This document shows positions 11,925 through 21,500 of a DNA stretch of 64,000 nt, in pieces. The stretch covers positions 7,194,501 through 7,258,500 of the forward strand of contig NC_135243.1 of assembly GCF_947623445.1 (NCBI RefSeq). Reading direction: 5' to 3'. The notes under the pieces were generated by a model, which searched no databases, was not told the origin of the DNA, and saw only the letters and a program-made list of their open reading frames with translations. The position numbers and the translations under genes were made by a program. Position 1 is the first letter of the stretch. Each line of letters starts with the position of its first letter. This DNA comes from Clavelina lepadiformis. Its lineage: Eukaryota > Chordata > Ascidiacea > Aplousobranchia > Clavelinidae.

Positions 11925-14900
11925 TCATGGATTTGTAAGTCTTTCAGTATATTCAGGCAATGGATTCTCTTTCACATACTTTTGGAGGTACCAACAGGTT
12001 AATTTCATGTTTAGGTTATTCTCCACAACATAATCTAACGCGGTCTGAAAATAATTATAATTTATAGGTTAATTATATATAAATATAATCATGAACTGAT
12101 GAATTTGTTTTTGTCACAAATCTTCTAATTATTTTATTGGCCTACTGTTAGATCATTATAAATACCTTACTGTAAGTGCAGTTTGCAATACATGTAACAT
12201 AGTGTACATATAAAAACTGACCTTTGCCAAAATTTTTCCTACACCTTGTCCTCTAAAAACCTCTGGAACCACGGTGTGCTGAAGGTCAACAGTTGACTGA
12301 TTAATGTTTTCGTAGCTCAAAAATGCCTTCTCTGGGCAATCTAAATGTGATATACTTCCATAATAGAGTTTCGTAGTTCACAACTGATAGATTTGAATAC
12401 GAACTTATTTAAAGTTTATTAGGCTGCCTGCATTTGCTATTGAGACCTTCTTGTCTAAAATGTAAGGCTAGTATAATGAAATATGATAAACACAAAGCTC
12501 ATGACACATTTAACTTGGCTTTAGCAGTAGCTAATTTTAAATTTAGTAAGTGGTGAAACTAAACTAGAAAAAGTGCCAAACATAGGACCGGAATTACTAT
12601 CAAATCAAAGCCCTACGTTTAATTAATGCCACCAAGAAAAATAATCAAGAGCATTATTTTTTGTTCATAAAATCATATTTGGCTCAAACGCTGTTGCATC
12701 ATAGGCAAGTCCTGTATGGCCAAGTACAGATAAAACATGGAATTGACACATGTAATAATATGATTGTAAGCTCAGACATAGAGTGCAGTTTATATTTTTT
12801 CACAATCAACAACATTTTCAAGATGAGGTTGGTTGGGTTTATATCTGTTACCAAAAGATAATTATTTCTTGACATGAACAAAAGAATTGCAAAAAAAATG
12901 AGGATTGTAAATAGATTTCCAACGAGGAAGAGGAATTTATGTACTAGATAGTGGAAAATTTCGATGTTCTATTGTTCTAAGTTAAACTGGATTCAATAAT
13001 AAGCAGCAGTGTGTATTCTTGGGTAAATTAAGCGAAATCTACTGTACTCGAAATGCGATTCTGAAAAAGGTTCAAAATGTTGCAGCCTTCAAATGAAAAA
13101 TTATTATGAGGAAACATACAAACCTTTCTAGGAATAGTATTGGATTATTTATATCTGGACAATTTTGTTTATCTTTAGACTGAGACGCATTATAATACTT
13201 ACAAAATTTTAAATATATTTTAAACTCGGCAAAGATTGCACTTGAAACAAAGTTATGGAGTTTATCATTTTTTTAAATAATATGTATCTCAATATTATAT
13301 CTATGGGCTATTTCGTGGAGTGGTTAGAGCAAACAGGTTTGCAACCAAGAGGTTCGGATTCCTACCACACGCAATACACTTGTAATCCCTTGAAGTGAAG
13401 GTCCAAAAACAAGTTGAAAAGCAAGTTGATCTGATACGAAAGAACATGACTCACCGAATATTCTGATAAAACAGTTTTGAAAAATAATTCTTGGTTAAGT
13501 AATCATAAGCAAATGAAAATTGACCTTAATTGTGACGTAGATCAAGGCTCTCGTGATGTCATAAGCAATCACAGACCGCAATCGCAAATTTAGCTATACT
13601 TACTGTATATCACGTAAGACTTATATAACATCTGTTACAGCTGTATAGCATATGCGATCCAAAGGATACCATAACTTTATGGATGCAGATGATTGCGCTA
13701 CCGGATTTTTTATGTTTACAACAATTGTAATTTATTCAATTACAACGCTTCATGCTGTTAATTTCTTCACATGACACCTAATTGGTCATAGGCTAAACTC
13801 CTATGGCCTACACTTCTGACTTCATTTGACTGCGGATCAATTAAAGCAACAGCAGCATGTTGTCAAGCAACTTGACTGATCTATGACATAACAAGAGCCT
13901 TTATCTACGTCACAATGAAGACCAAAAACTTAGAGTTTTTGCGATTTTCTTTTGCTGATAACCACTAAACCAAGAATTATTTTCAAAATATTTTACCAGA
14001 ATGTTCAGCTAATAGTGCCCGACCGGAAAGTATGCCAGTTTGAGAAGAAATTGTGCGTGCAAGCAAAAATAGTTTTGCTTGATGGCATCTATTTAATTTT
14101 CAATTCTACGCTTTTTTGTTATAAATTTTTGTTCAAACACAATAATTTGAATTGTTTGTTTGTTATAAATTGGCAAGATGATCACACAGTTTGGTGGGCA
14201 CTTTGTTTAGTGTACCACTTGAGAACAGCACTTGCTTCTGTCTAAGACCCGGTGAAAATTTCAATTTGGACAATACATATTACATAAAAATGAACATATA
14301 TGTAAAAAAAAATTGTGTGTTAATCGAACCTTGCACAGAGACAGTATCAATATAACCGGCGTAGTCTCCATGGACTAACCCAGGTGTTGGCTTTTGCAAA
14401 AAAAGAGCCACACAGCGCTGTTTTCAACCAATTACATCGTCCTCACACAGTCACAATTTATTCGATCATATTTGCATTTACGTCATCACAATGCAAATTT
14501 TCTTCGGTATTGTAAAAATGACAGCTTCGCAAGATAAACATTATATCATATTGCAAAACTAGCCGCGATTAACAGATATACCCCATGATTTTAACAAAAA
14601 GTTTATAACTAATTAGCTATAAGCTATTCATATTAAATTTTCCCTACTAAGCTTGCTGCTTCTGAGTCACAGAAGCCAAGGCAGAGGACTACAACGGAAA
14701 GTGTTGCACCTGCATGCACAAGACTTATCAACATGCACAGATTGCACAATGAATATTTTACTTATCATGCAGACTTATAACAAATAAAAAAAATTGTTTG
14801 TTTGAATGCCAATTTATAATAAATAAACAAAAAATTGAGGCTGCAGTCCAATAGATCTTTTTCAGCACCCAGGACTTCGTTAAAAAATGATGTCTGGCAC

Positions 14901-15657
14901 CAGGTCATCCCAATTTTTTGCCATCTTGCACCCCCTGCTCTCGTTGAAAAGTCCTATCCTTTCCAGTCTGGGTTTAAAAGCTTGTCTTTAAATTTTAGTT
15001 TTATTTGGAAAAGCACCCAACTTAGCGGCAGGGTATAGTGAAATCAATTCTCAGGATTGTTTTATGTCACAATGCATTTATTATGGAGTGAAAATTGTGC
15101 AAAGCGGTAAAATTGCAACCACACTCATTACAAAACATCAGTTCTACTTAGTAGGGTAACTTAGTGGAAATTTGCCTCAGATCGTTTCGTTGTTAGGTTA
15201 TAGCCTATACATACCTGCAGTACTCAGAGCAATCTCAATACAGCAATAGGCCAAGGCTAGGCTAGGCTAGTCAATGTGAAGTGTACTCAAATATAATCAT
15301 CAGTCAATTAACCTACTCAACTTAACACTGTCTGTGACAAGCTACGGAAAGTTGGATTCAGTACCCTCGTATCGTAAACTCAGCTACCGTGCTATTTCAC
15401 CTATAAACACAAGGCCCCGGTATATGATATCTTCCGCTACATAGCCTATATATAACTAAGCCATATACTGAATAAAAGGTTTCTTAATTGCGCGTAGTGC
15501 CAAAACTTTACAAATAAAACATTATGCTATACTGACCTTTAATTTCAATTAAGAATTCAGTATTTTTCTTATCGTGATTGACGGACAGTGATCTTACATC
15601 TAGTTTTGACATTCTCCTCAAAAACAGCATCAACGGCTGCAACTTGATGGACAACAT
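11925..15657 (-). CDS. NATD1: NATD1-like GNAT N-acetyltransferase (3 exons, 119 aa)
   Basis: Small GNAT-fold acetyltransferase-domain protein of the YjdJ/NATD1 type; its substrate is not established. Exons on the minus strand: 15657-15537, 12340-12222, 12044-11925; 360 nt, in phase. The product reads through the family core: [19 protein letters not shown] is the acetyl-CoA pyrophosphate-loop region (consensus R/Q-x-x-G-x-G/A), and the end [16 protein letters not shown] is almost the same as in vertebrate NATD1. The most upstream in-frame methionine in exon 1 was used (MLSIKLQ); an internal methionine at codon 16 is an alternative, and the extra basic/hydrophobic residues before it could be a mitochondrial presequence (inference). 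Intron 1 is about 3.2 kb and carries a tRNA-like SINE and a fold-back element. Confidence 0.9.
13305..13372 (+). repeat. tRNA-derived SINE head (A-box/B-box like)
   Basis: GGGCTATTTCGTGGAGTGG followed by TTAGAGC resembles a tRNA D-arm with the pol III A box, and GGTTCGGATTCC about 30 bases later resembles the B box. The 3' part does not pair with the first seven bases to make an acceptor stem, so it is not a working tRNA gene. It lies in intron 1 of the NATD1-like gene. It is interpreted as the head of a tRNA-derived SINE or a tRNA pseudogene. Confidence 0.6.
13456..14006. mobile_element. Long fold-back element in NATD1 intron 1
   Basis: About 110-125 bp at the left (from GAATATTCTGATAAAA to about 13563) recur inverted at the right (about 13882-14006). 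Both arms share AATAATTCTTGGTT and TTGTGACGTAGAT followed by AAGGCTC. The arms have several mismatches and small gaps, so the element is not recent. No coding sequence or clear target duplication was seen between or beside them. It is best called a non-autonomous fold-back/MITE element. Confidence 0.65.
14775..14840. repeat. Dispersed AT-rich repeat tail, copy 1
   Basis: Bases around 14805-14840 (ATGCCAATTTATAATAAA then CAAACAAAAAATTGAGG-like sequence) recur with few changes around 32305-32340. A related ATAAATAAACAAACAAA tail occurs near 61400. This is probably the end of a SINE or other small element; the full unit cannot be delimited from this window. Confidence 0.45.
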
Positions 15658-16956
15658 TTTGATTTTTTAACATTTCGATGAAACTCCCAAATTTTTTTAT
15701 CAACGATGAGTCATGAATTAATTGCAGTTGCCCATAGATACATTATTCCTTCAGCAAAGAGATCTATAAATTACTTATATTCTGCAAAAAGAAGTTATTC
15801 GACTAATTAATTAAATAATTGCCTTGAAGCATAAAAACAATATTGCCGACTCAAAGTACCTTCTACCTAAAATATCCATTAGAAAACCAGTAAAAGGTCT
15901 GTATTTAATAAGCGAAACGTATGGGCTATATATTACGAATAATCTACTCGTCGCAGCGGATATCCTTACTTATTTTTCATTGTACAGACTAGGCCTAACC
16001 ATAAAAACTTTAGCCTAAATAATACAAATAAAAACAACTTACGATACATATCGAGGAATTAGCCCAAGTTGGAACAACATGGGATTGATTTCAACTGAAA
16101 ATGATGCGAATTTTCAACAAGCAGTGTCTTTACGCGTGTATGATTTTTTCATTTCATAAGTCATAACAAAAGTCATGTTTACCTACTAGTTGATTGCTGA
16201 TCACCTGTGAGAGTGCTTCGCGAAATTGAAATAATTTTACTACCATTTTCCAGAAATTAATTATGACATAGGCTTATAAAACGAAGTCGGGGATTTTATT
16301 TTACGAAGTACAGTAGTTATTTCAACTTATGTAGGTCACGCAGCCTGTTGTTAAAAAGAGGCGATTAGGTTAGTTAGGAGAATGAGTAGCTTATGCAAAA
16401 AGTTTACTTCAGCTGTATAAGGTTTTATTGGAGTTAGATTTAGATTAGAAGGTAGATTTAGGTAAGGTTTAGGTTACTGTATTATAACATATAAGTTAGG
16501 TTAACAAAAAACTGAGAAAAATAGCTTTGAAGCATTATTTTTTCTGGTGAAATAGTGGCAGCCTTTATTTTAAGACAAAGTGAAATAGGGTCAAGTGCTT
16601 AGTGCACAACTACATGACGTCACAATTTAAGCAGCAGAGGTCAATCGTGTAAAAAAGCATCCTGTGGTTGTGCACTTTTATACTAGACCTGTGAAATCGT
16701 CATTCAACGGAATATGCAGCTTCTCCCTACCTCCTGAGTCCTGCAGCCTAGACTACCAGTATTTTTACTCTGCTATTGTAGGGCGGCAGACTTTAATAAA
16801 GGTGAGGTCTTTCACCGCCTCACGCCAAGCAAATGTGAATTTTTGTTTGGAAGGTCTGCAGAGCACTGATATATATGACAGGCATAAAAATTATGAAACA
16901 TACCACTAATTTTTATTGTTTTGTTAGTTTTACTCAAATATTCTGCTTGCCAAGTT
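15658..16956. other. Intergenic between divergent NATD1-like gene and SAYSD1
   Basis: The NATD1-like gene and SAYSD1 diverge from this 1.3-kb stretch, so both promoters should lie here. One dispersed repeat (16330-16580) is recognisable. The open frame at 16664-16909 has no recognised family; its 3' end runs up to the SAYSD1 start region and may be 5' leader. Confidence 0.55.
16330..16580. repeat. Dispersed ~250-bp repeat, copy 1
   Basis: Sequence from GTAGGTCACGCAGCCTGTTG to GTGGCAGCCTTTA matches, with scattered differences, the stretch 37821-38080 in a VGLUT intron. Shared landmarks are TAGGTTAGGAGAATG-like, GATTTAGGT-AGGTTTAGG and AAAATAGCTT-like blocks. No coding potential is seen. The ends (CTATTTCACC / GGTGAAATAG) hint at short inverted termini, so it may be a MITE. 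Confidence 0.6.
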
Positions 16957-17394
16957 ATGGAAAAAAAACTGTCTGAATATCGTGCAAGGAAACAAGCAGA
17001 ATTTGGCAAAACATGTCGAACACTTTCTCGGCCATCAAGCACAAAGCGGCCGCATGTACTGGTTGCTTGGTGGAGAAGATTTACGAATTATGTGATCAAG
17101 AGTTCTGCATATGAGGCTACTGTCACAAAACTAAAGGCATTGCCTGTGGTTGGCAAACCATTTATTCTAAAGATGCTACTGTGGTTGTTATTATTTGGTT
17201 TGTTTGTTGAATTAGAGTTTGGTATTGTTTATGTTGTTTTATCATTCTTTGTTATTATTTATTATAACACATCGACCAAAAAGCGTGGCAAAAATGAACT
17301 TAGTGCTTATTCTGTTTTTAACAAAGACTTTGAAAGATTGGATGGTACATTTACAGCAGAACAATTTGAAAAGGAGTTGACTCATCGAATGTAG
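16957..17394 (+). CDS. SAYSD1: SAYSvFN-domain ER membrane protein SAYSD1 (145 aa)
   Basis: SAYSD1 is an ER membrane protein that recognises UFM1-modified ribosomes stalled at the translocon and helps clear the stuck protein. Here it is a single exon of 145 aa (human 183 aa). The diagnostic SAYSVFN motif is at residues 116-122, followed by the family-like end GTFTAEQFEKEL. Before it lies a hydrophobic segment, about residues 70-103, containing LFGLFVELEFG, which is almost the same as in vertebrates and probably forms a hairpin or one to two membrane passes. The N-terminus is basic. The ATG at 16957 was chosen because MEKKLSEYRA matches the family start; an upstream in-frame extension to 16921 has no ATG. 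AATAAA signals follow at about 17686 and 17781. Confidence 0.93.
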   Translation: MEKKLSEYRARKQAEFGKTCRTLSRPSSTKRPHVLVAWWRRFTNYVIKSSAYEATVTKLKALPVVGKPFILKMLLWLLLFGLFVELEFGIVYVVLSFFVIIYYNTSTKKRGKNELSAYSVFNKDFERLDGTFTAEQFEKELTHRM

Positions 17395-17848
17395 ATTTAA
17401 ATGAGTACCAGTACAAAGAACTAAAACACTGGTGTTTGTTCTCATTATATGCATGTATGGTGTATCTGTTTTTCCTATTTTTATGTTGTTACCGTATGCC
17501 AAGTGTTTTAAACTTGCAACAGTATTGTTTAACTCTAATCACTAGAATTTGTGCTTAGTGATACTAGCTGGGGAAACCAGTTACATTGAAACTTCCTTAC
17601 TTCACACATTGTTACCAAGACTCAATCTTTGGGTATCAACAAACATTTTTTTGATATGTTAGTTGGTACATAGTTACAATATATGTAATAAACCCCAACA
17701 TGTAATGACTATTTCTGTACATTTGTCACTGCACATTGATGTTTATTTGTAAAAAGTGCAATATGCCATAAGTCCGCCTTTAATAAAAATCAGTTTTTAC
17801 ACTTCAGATATGTGATATAGGGACATTAAGTACACCATCAATTGCCCT

Positions 17849-18427
17849 ATGGATGAGAAAGTAAGTAAACAACTTTTTATTTCAGTTGATATATGACATT
17901 AAACCTATCAAAGGCTTATCAAGCATTTAACACACATAAGATAGCGACAATGCATTCCAACCAGACACTGTCAGGCATTACAATGCATTTTAGGTATATA
18001 CACTTATACAGTTTAAAGACAGTTGGTATTTGTATGAGCTTTTAGTTACCTCAATGCACCACTTAATTACAGAGCCAAAGGCTAAAAGCAACTGAATCAA
18101 TCAATTCAAACACTAAAGGTAAGTACAAACTTTAAACAAGTTTCAAATCTCACCTAATACCTATTTGTCAAACCTAGACCTTGCATTTGTAGAGCGGTGG
18201 TTGATAGAGGACCCAGCCCCGACTGTGGAGAAAGGCAAGGTTGGTGTTTACAATGTTTCGGTTAAAAGCATGAAGAAGGTTATTTGTTAATAGAAGTTTT
18301 TTTGTCTCAGAGTCTAAGTGATAATGCTGTTACACCACCAAAGCCCACAGAAAAGCAAAGTTACATTTCCAAGATTATCCTGCTTGACATCAATCAGAAG
18401 CTTTTGAGCCAGGAGCCTCGATTTTAG
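17849..18427 (+). CDS. Unrecognised small protein gene, 4 exons, 86 aa
   Basis: No family is recognised. Four short exons join in phase with standard splice sites: 17849-17860 (MDEK, donor GTAAGT), 18073-18118 (acceptor TTACAG, donor GTAAGT), 18193-18278 (acceptor TTGTAG, donor GTTATT), 18311-18427 (acceptor TCTCAG, stop TAG). Landmarks in the product are RWLIEDPAPTVEKGK in the middle and SYISKIILLDINQKLL near the end; it is charged, with no membrane segment or signal peptide. AATAAA follows the stop by 16 bases (18444-18449), which supports a real transcript end. The last exon lies tail-to-tail with the TPX2 terminal exon, 74 bp apart. SAYSD1 lies just upstream on the same strand. The first exon codes for only four residues, so the true start could be elsewhere. 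Confidence 0.65.
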
Positions 18428-18443
18428 TTTAAAATTCGATTTT

Positions 18444-18449
18444 AATAAA
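18444..18449 (+). terminator. Poly(A) signal AATAAA overlapping an ATTAAA on the other strand
   Basis: The block TTTAATAAAA at 18441-18450 gives AATAAA on the plus strand for the small gene and ATTAAA on the minus strand (18446-18441) for TPX2, about 56-60 bases past the TPX2 stop. The two convergent genes thus appear to end in one shared short region. Confidence 0.55.
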
Positions 18450-18501
18450 ATGCACAGCTTTAACATTGTTGGACTCCTTTTTAAACCCTTTCAAGTTGCA
18501 T

Positions 18502-21500
18502 TCATTTGTTGAACCTTTTAGAGAAGTTGGGTGACTCTGGCAGGGTTAATTGCTTATCACTCGGAGCGATTTGTACAGCCTTGAAGTGCTTTATATCTGT
18601 TGCTTTGAAGGTCAGGCCTTTACGAAGTTCTTTGAGTTCTTCCTTTTCTTGCTTCTCTTGTAGTTTCCTCTGCTCTTCCCGTATGGCTTCTTTCTCCATT
18701 GCTTCTTCCTTCACCTTGCAGAGATATTCTTCTCGTTCCTTGGCACGTTTGTCAGAGTGCAAAAGCAAGTTCATCGGCTCTGCAATGACAAAAACAGGTT
18801 AAAAATGTATGCTCCACTATGTTTTCTGTAGTTCACAACAGTTAGGGAAAACCTAACTCGCATAGAAGATGTACATTAGGATGTTTCATTTTTTCACCAT
18901 TTTGGAATTTAAAAAAGCTTGGGGTCTCCCTAGGCCATACGTGTCAAACTCCCGGCCCGCGGGCCACATCCGGCCCGCTTTACAATAAAACTTGGCCCGC
19001 AATGCTATTTTATACATTGAACTATTTCTGGCCCACGAGATCATTGTACAGTATAACTTACTTTTTTCAAGCAAGAAACAAGATTATAACAAATCGCACA
19101 ATGCAGCAGCACAGCAGTTGCCCCATCATACGATAGAATAAATCGATTTATTCTAACGCTTGTAATCTGGGCTGCTTTTTTCTTTATTGTTTGTTATTTC
19201 TTTAATGCTTTTGCAAGGAGATGAATGAAACATAATGATGTAACATGTATGTAAGAGAAGAATAATCAAAAATAGGCCAGTCAGAAACATCAAAAATTTG
19301 GTCTTTTTTCGCTGCCTGTTCCAATTCATGTAGTCGTGTCACGAAACGTTCAATAAAGTTTTATCCTTACGGCCCGCGGCGTTAAATAAGTTTTGAGTTT
19401 TGGCCCCTGGTGCGATTGAGTTTGACACCCCTGCCCTAGGCGGTATTTTGGGCACAATGAAAGAATCTAAACTTTTTATTTATTTATGACGTCATTTTGA
19501 GGTTGCACCCCCTTGTTGAAGTTTCAGTGGGGGTGCATTTTTCTAATTTGGCGATATCTTGGTAACCGATTGAGCTAGGGCCATAATCAAGGTGTCAAAA
19601 GATGCAGAATGGCTGGTTTCCTATAACCACTCAATACATTTTATTTGCATTTTCGCTCTAAAAAAAAGTTATTTGAGAAAAACCAAAATTTTGACATATT
19701 TTGCCTACAAGTCAACATGTCAGATCAACTGTTTGAGTAAACTACTGATGGAAAAATTTCAAAATAAAAGAATAAAAACGTTTGTGATGCAACAACAATT
19801 GTTCACTACTATGACAAAACAATACCATTATTTAAAATGTAATTTAAAAGTTTAATAATACTTAGTCATGATACTGGGATGCTCAAATGGTAGTCATACT
19901 AGTCAACTTGGTGGTTAGTGCTTTAGCCTTACTGTTAGTTTGAAGATGGCGCTTACCAGATCAGCTTTATCCAGTGCATTTATTAAATATGAAAAGCTTG
20001 CTGGCAATGTTTTGCCTACCAACATGGATGTTTTGAATCACTATTATTTTGAAAGTAAGCGCTTAAGTGAAACAAATCCAAAGTTTATCCGGAAAGCACC
20101 AGCTTTCAGTGATGTTAAAGAGAAAGTTGTTCAAGATGTTGCTGATCTTTGGATGAAAGCAAGCGTCCCCACAGTAAGCTTAGTAAGGATTGAGACCAAG
20201 CTAAAAGAACTGATTAAGAAGTTTAATCTTACACGAAAAAGAGCAAAAAAGATAAAAAAATGTGATATTTTTGATGAAGATTGGTTAACAAATTTATTTG
20301 ACGTTTGTAAGTGCAAGTGTAGTATTGAGGAAAACCCATCACTGAAAAACAAAAAGCTTGCTTGCAGTAGTGTTTTTGAAGACCGGATACCTTCAGAAGA
20401 GATAGATTTTCTCAAAGATCAGCGAACCACAAGAAAAATGATCATGTCCTCAGTAGATCAGACTCATTTAACCAGTGTTTTAAAAAGATGCAGTCATAAG
20501 CGAAAATACAGACACGCATCACCTTGACATTCAACACAATGGCTTGACCCCCAAAATGTGGCTTTAAGTGTTTATTCTGAGGTGCCACCTTACCCAATCG
20601 AGGCTGTTAAAGTATCCTCTTCCATGCTGCTATCCATCGATGTAAATAACTTGCTTATGAATCGTAATGCTGGTAATCGTAATGAACAAGCTCCTTGCAT
20701 TGCTTCAGATGATGTTGATCCAGAATTTTGGAAAGCCATTGAAAACAATAATAGGTGCAATGAAAGGAAAATTGAATGGTTGAAAAATATTCTGCAGGAG
20801 AAAATTCGTGAAAACAAATCTACTCTGAGGCGTACTGATTTTCGTTTGCAAGCATACCTGTGCAATATGAATAACAATTAGTGAAGACAGTAAATTTTTG
20901 GGTTAACATGAACTGTTGTTTGTTTAAAGAATAAAAATAAATTTGAATAAAAAATACCATTTGTTATTTGGCTTATGGAACTGTTCTTACACGGTAGAGT
21001 AACGCTAAAGTAGAAATCAAAGTCGCAGTTTAACATGATTGTTTACTCGATCTTTCCAGAACTACCGATGTAACAGTTATTTACACAAACTGCTGTAATT
21101 TTAAGTTTATTTTAGATATATGTTTGTATAGCTTACATATAAAATATTTTGCTTATTTTCCATGATGAAGGCCAATCTAAAAGTTTACAATCACCACCAA
21201 GCAAAATAAAGGTCCGGTTGGGAACTACATTGTGATTTGCATACAAAATATGTCAAAACTTAGGTTTTTCTCAAATAACTTTTTTTCTAGAGCGAAAATG
21301 CAATTAAAATGTATTGAGTGGTTATAGGAAACCAGCCATTCTGCATCTTTTGACACCTTGATTATGGCCCTAGTTCAATCGGTTACCAAGATATCGCCAA
21401 ATTAGAAAAATGCACCCCCACTGAAACTTCAACAAGAGGGTGCAACCTCAAAATGACGTCATAAATAAAAAAAAAGTTTAGATTCTTTCATTGTGCCCAA

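Noticed and set aside
13305..13372. Functional tRNA gene
   Set aside because: A-box and B-box-like parts exist but the acceptor stem does not pair, so it fits a tRNA-derived SINE or pseudogene.
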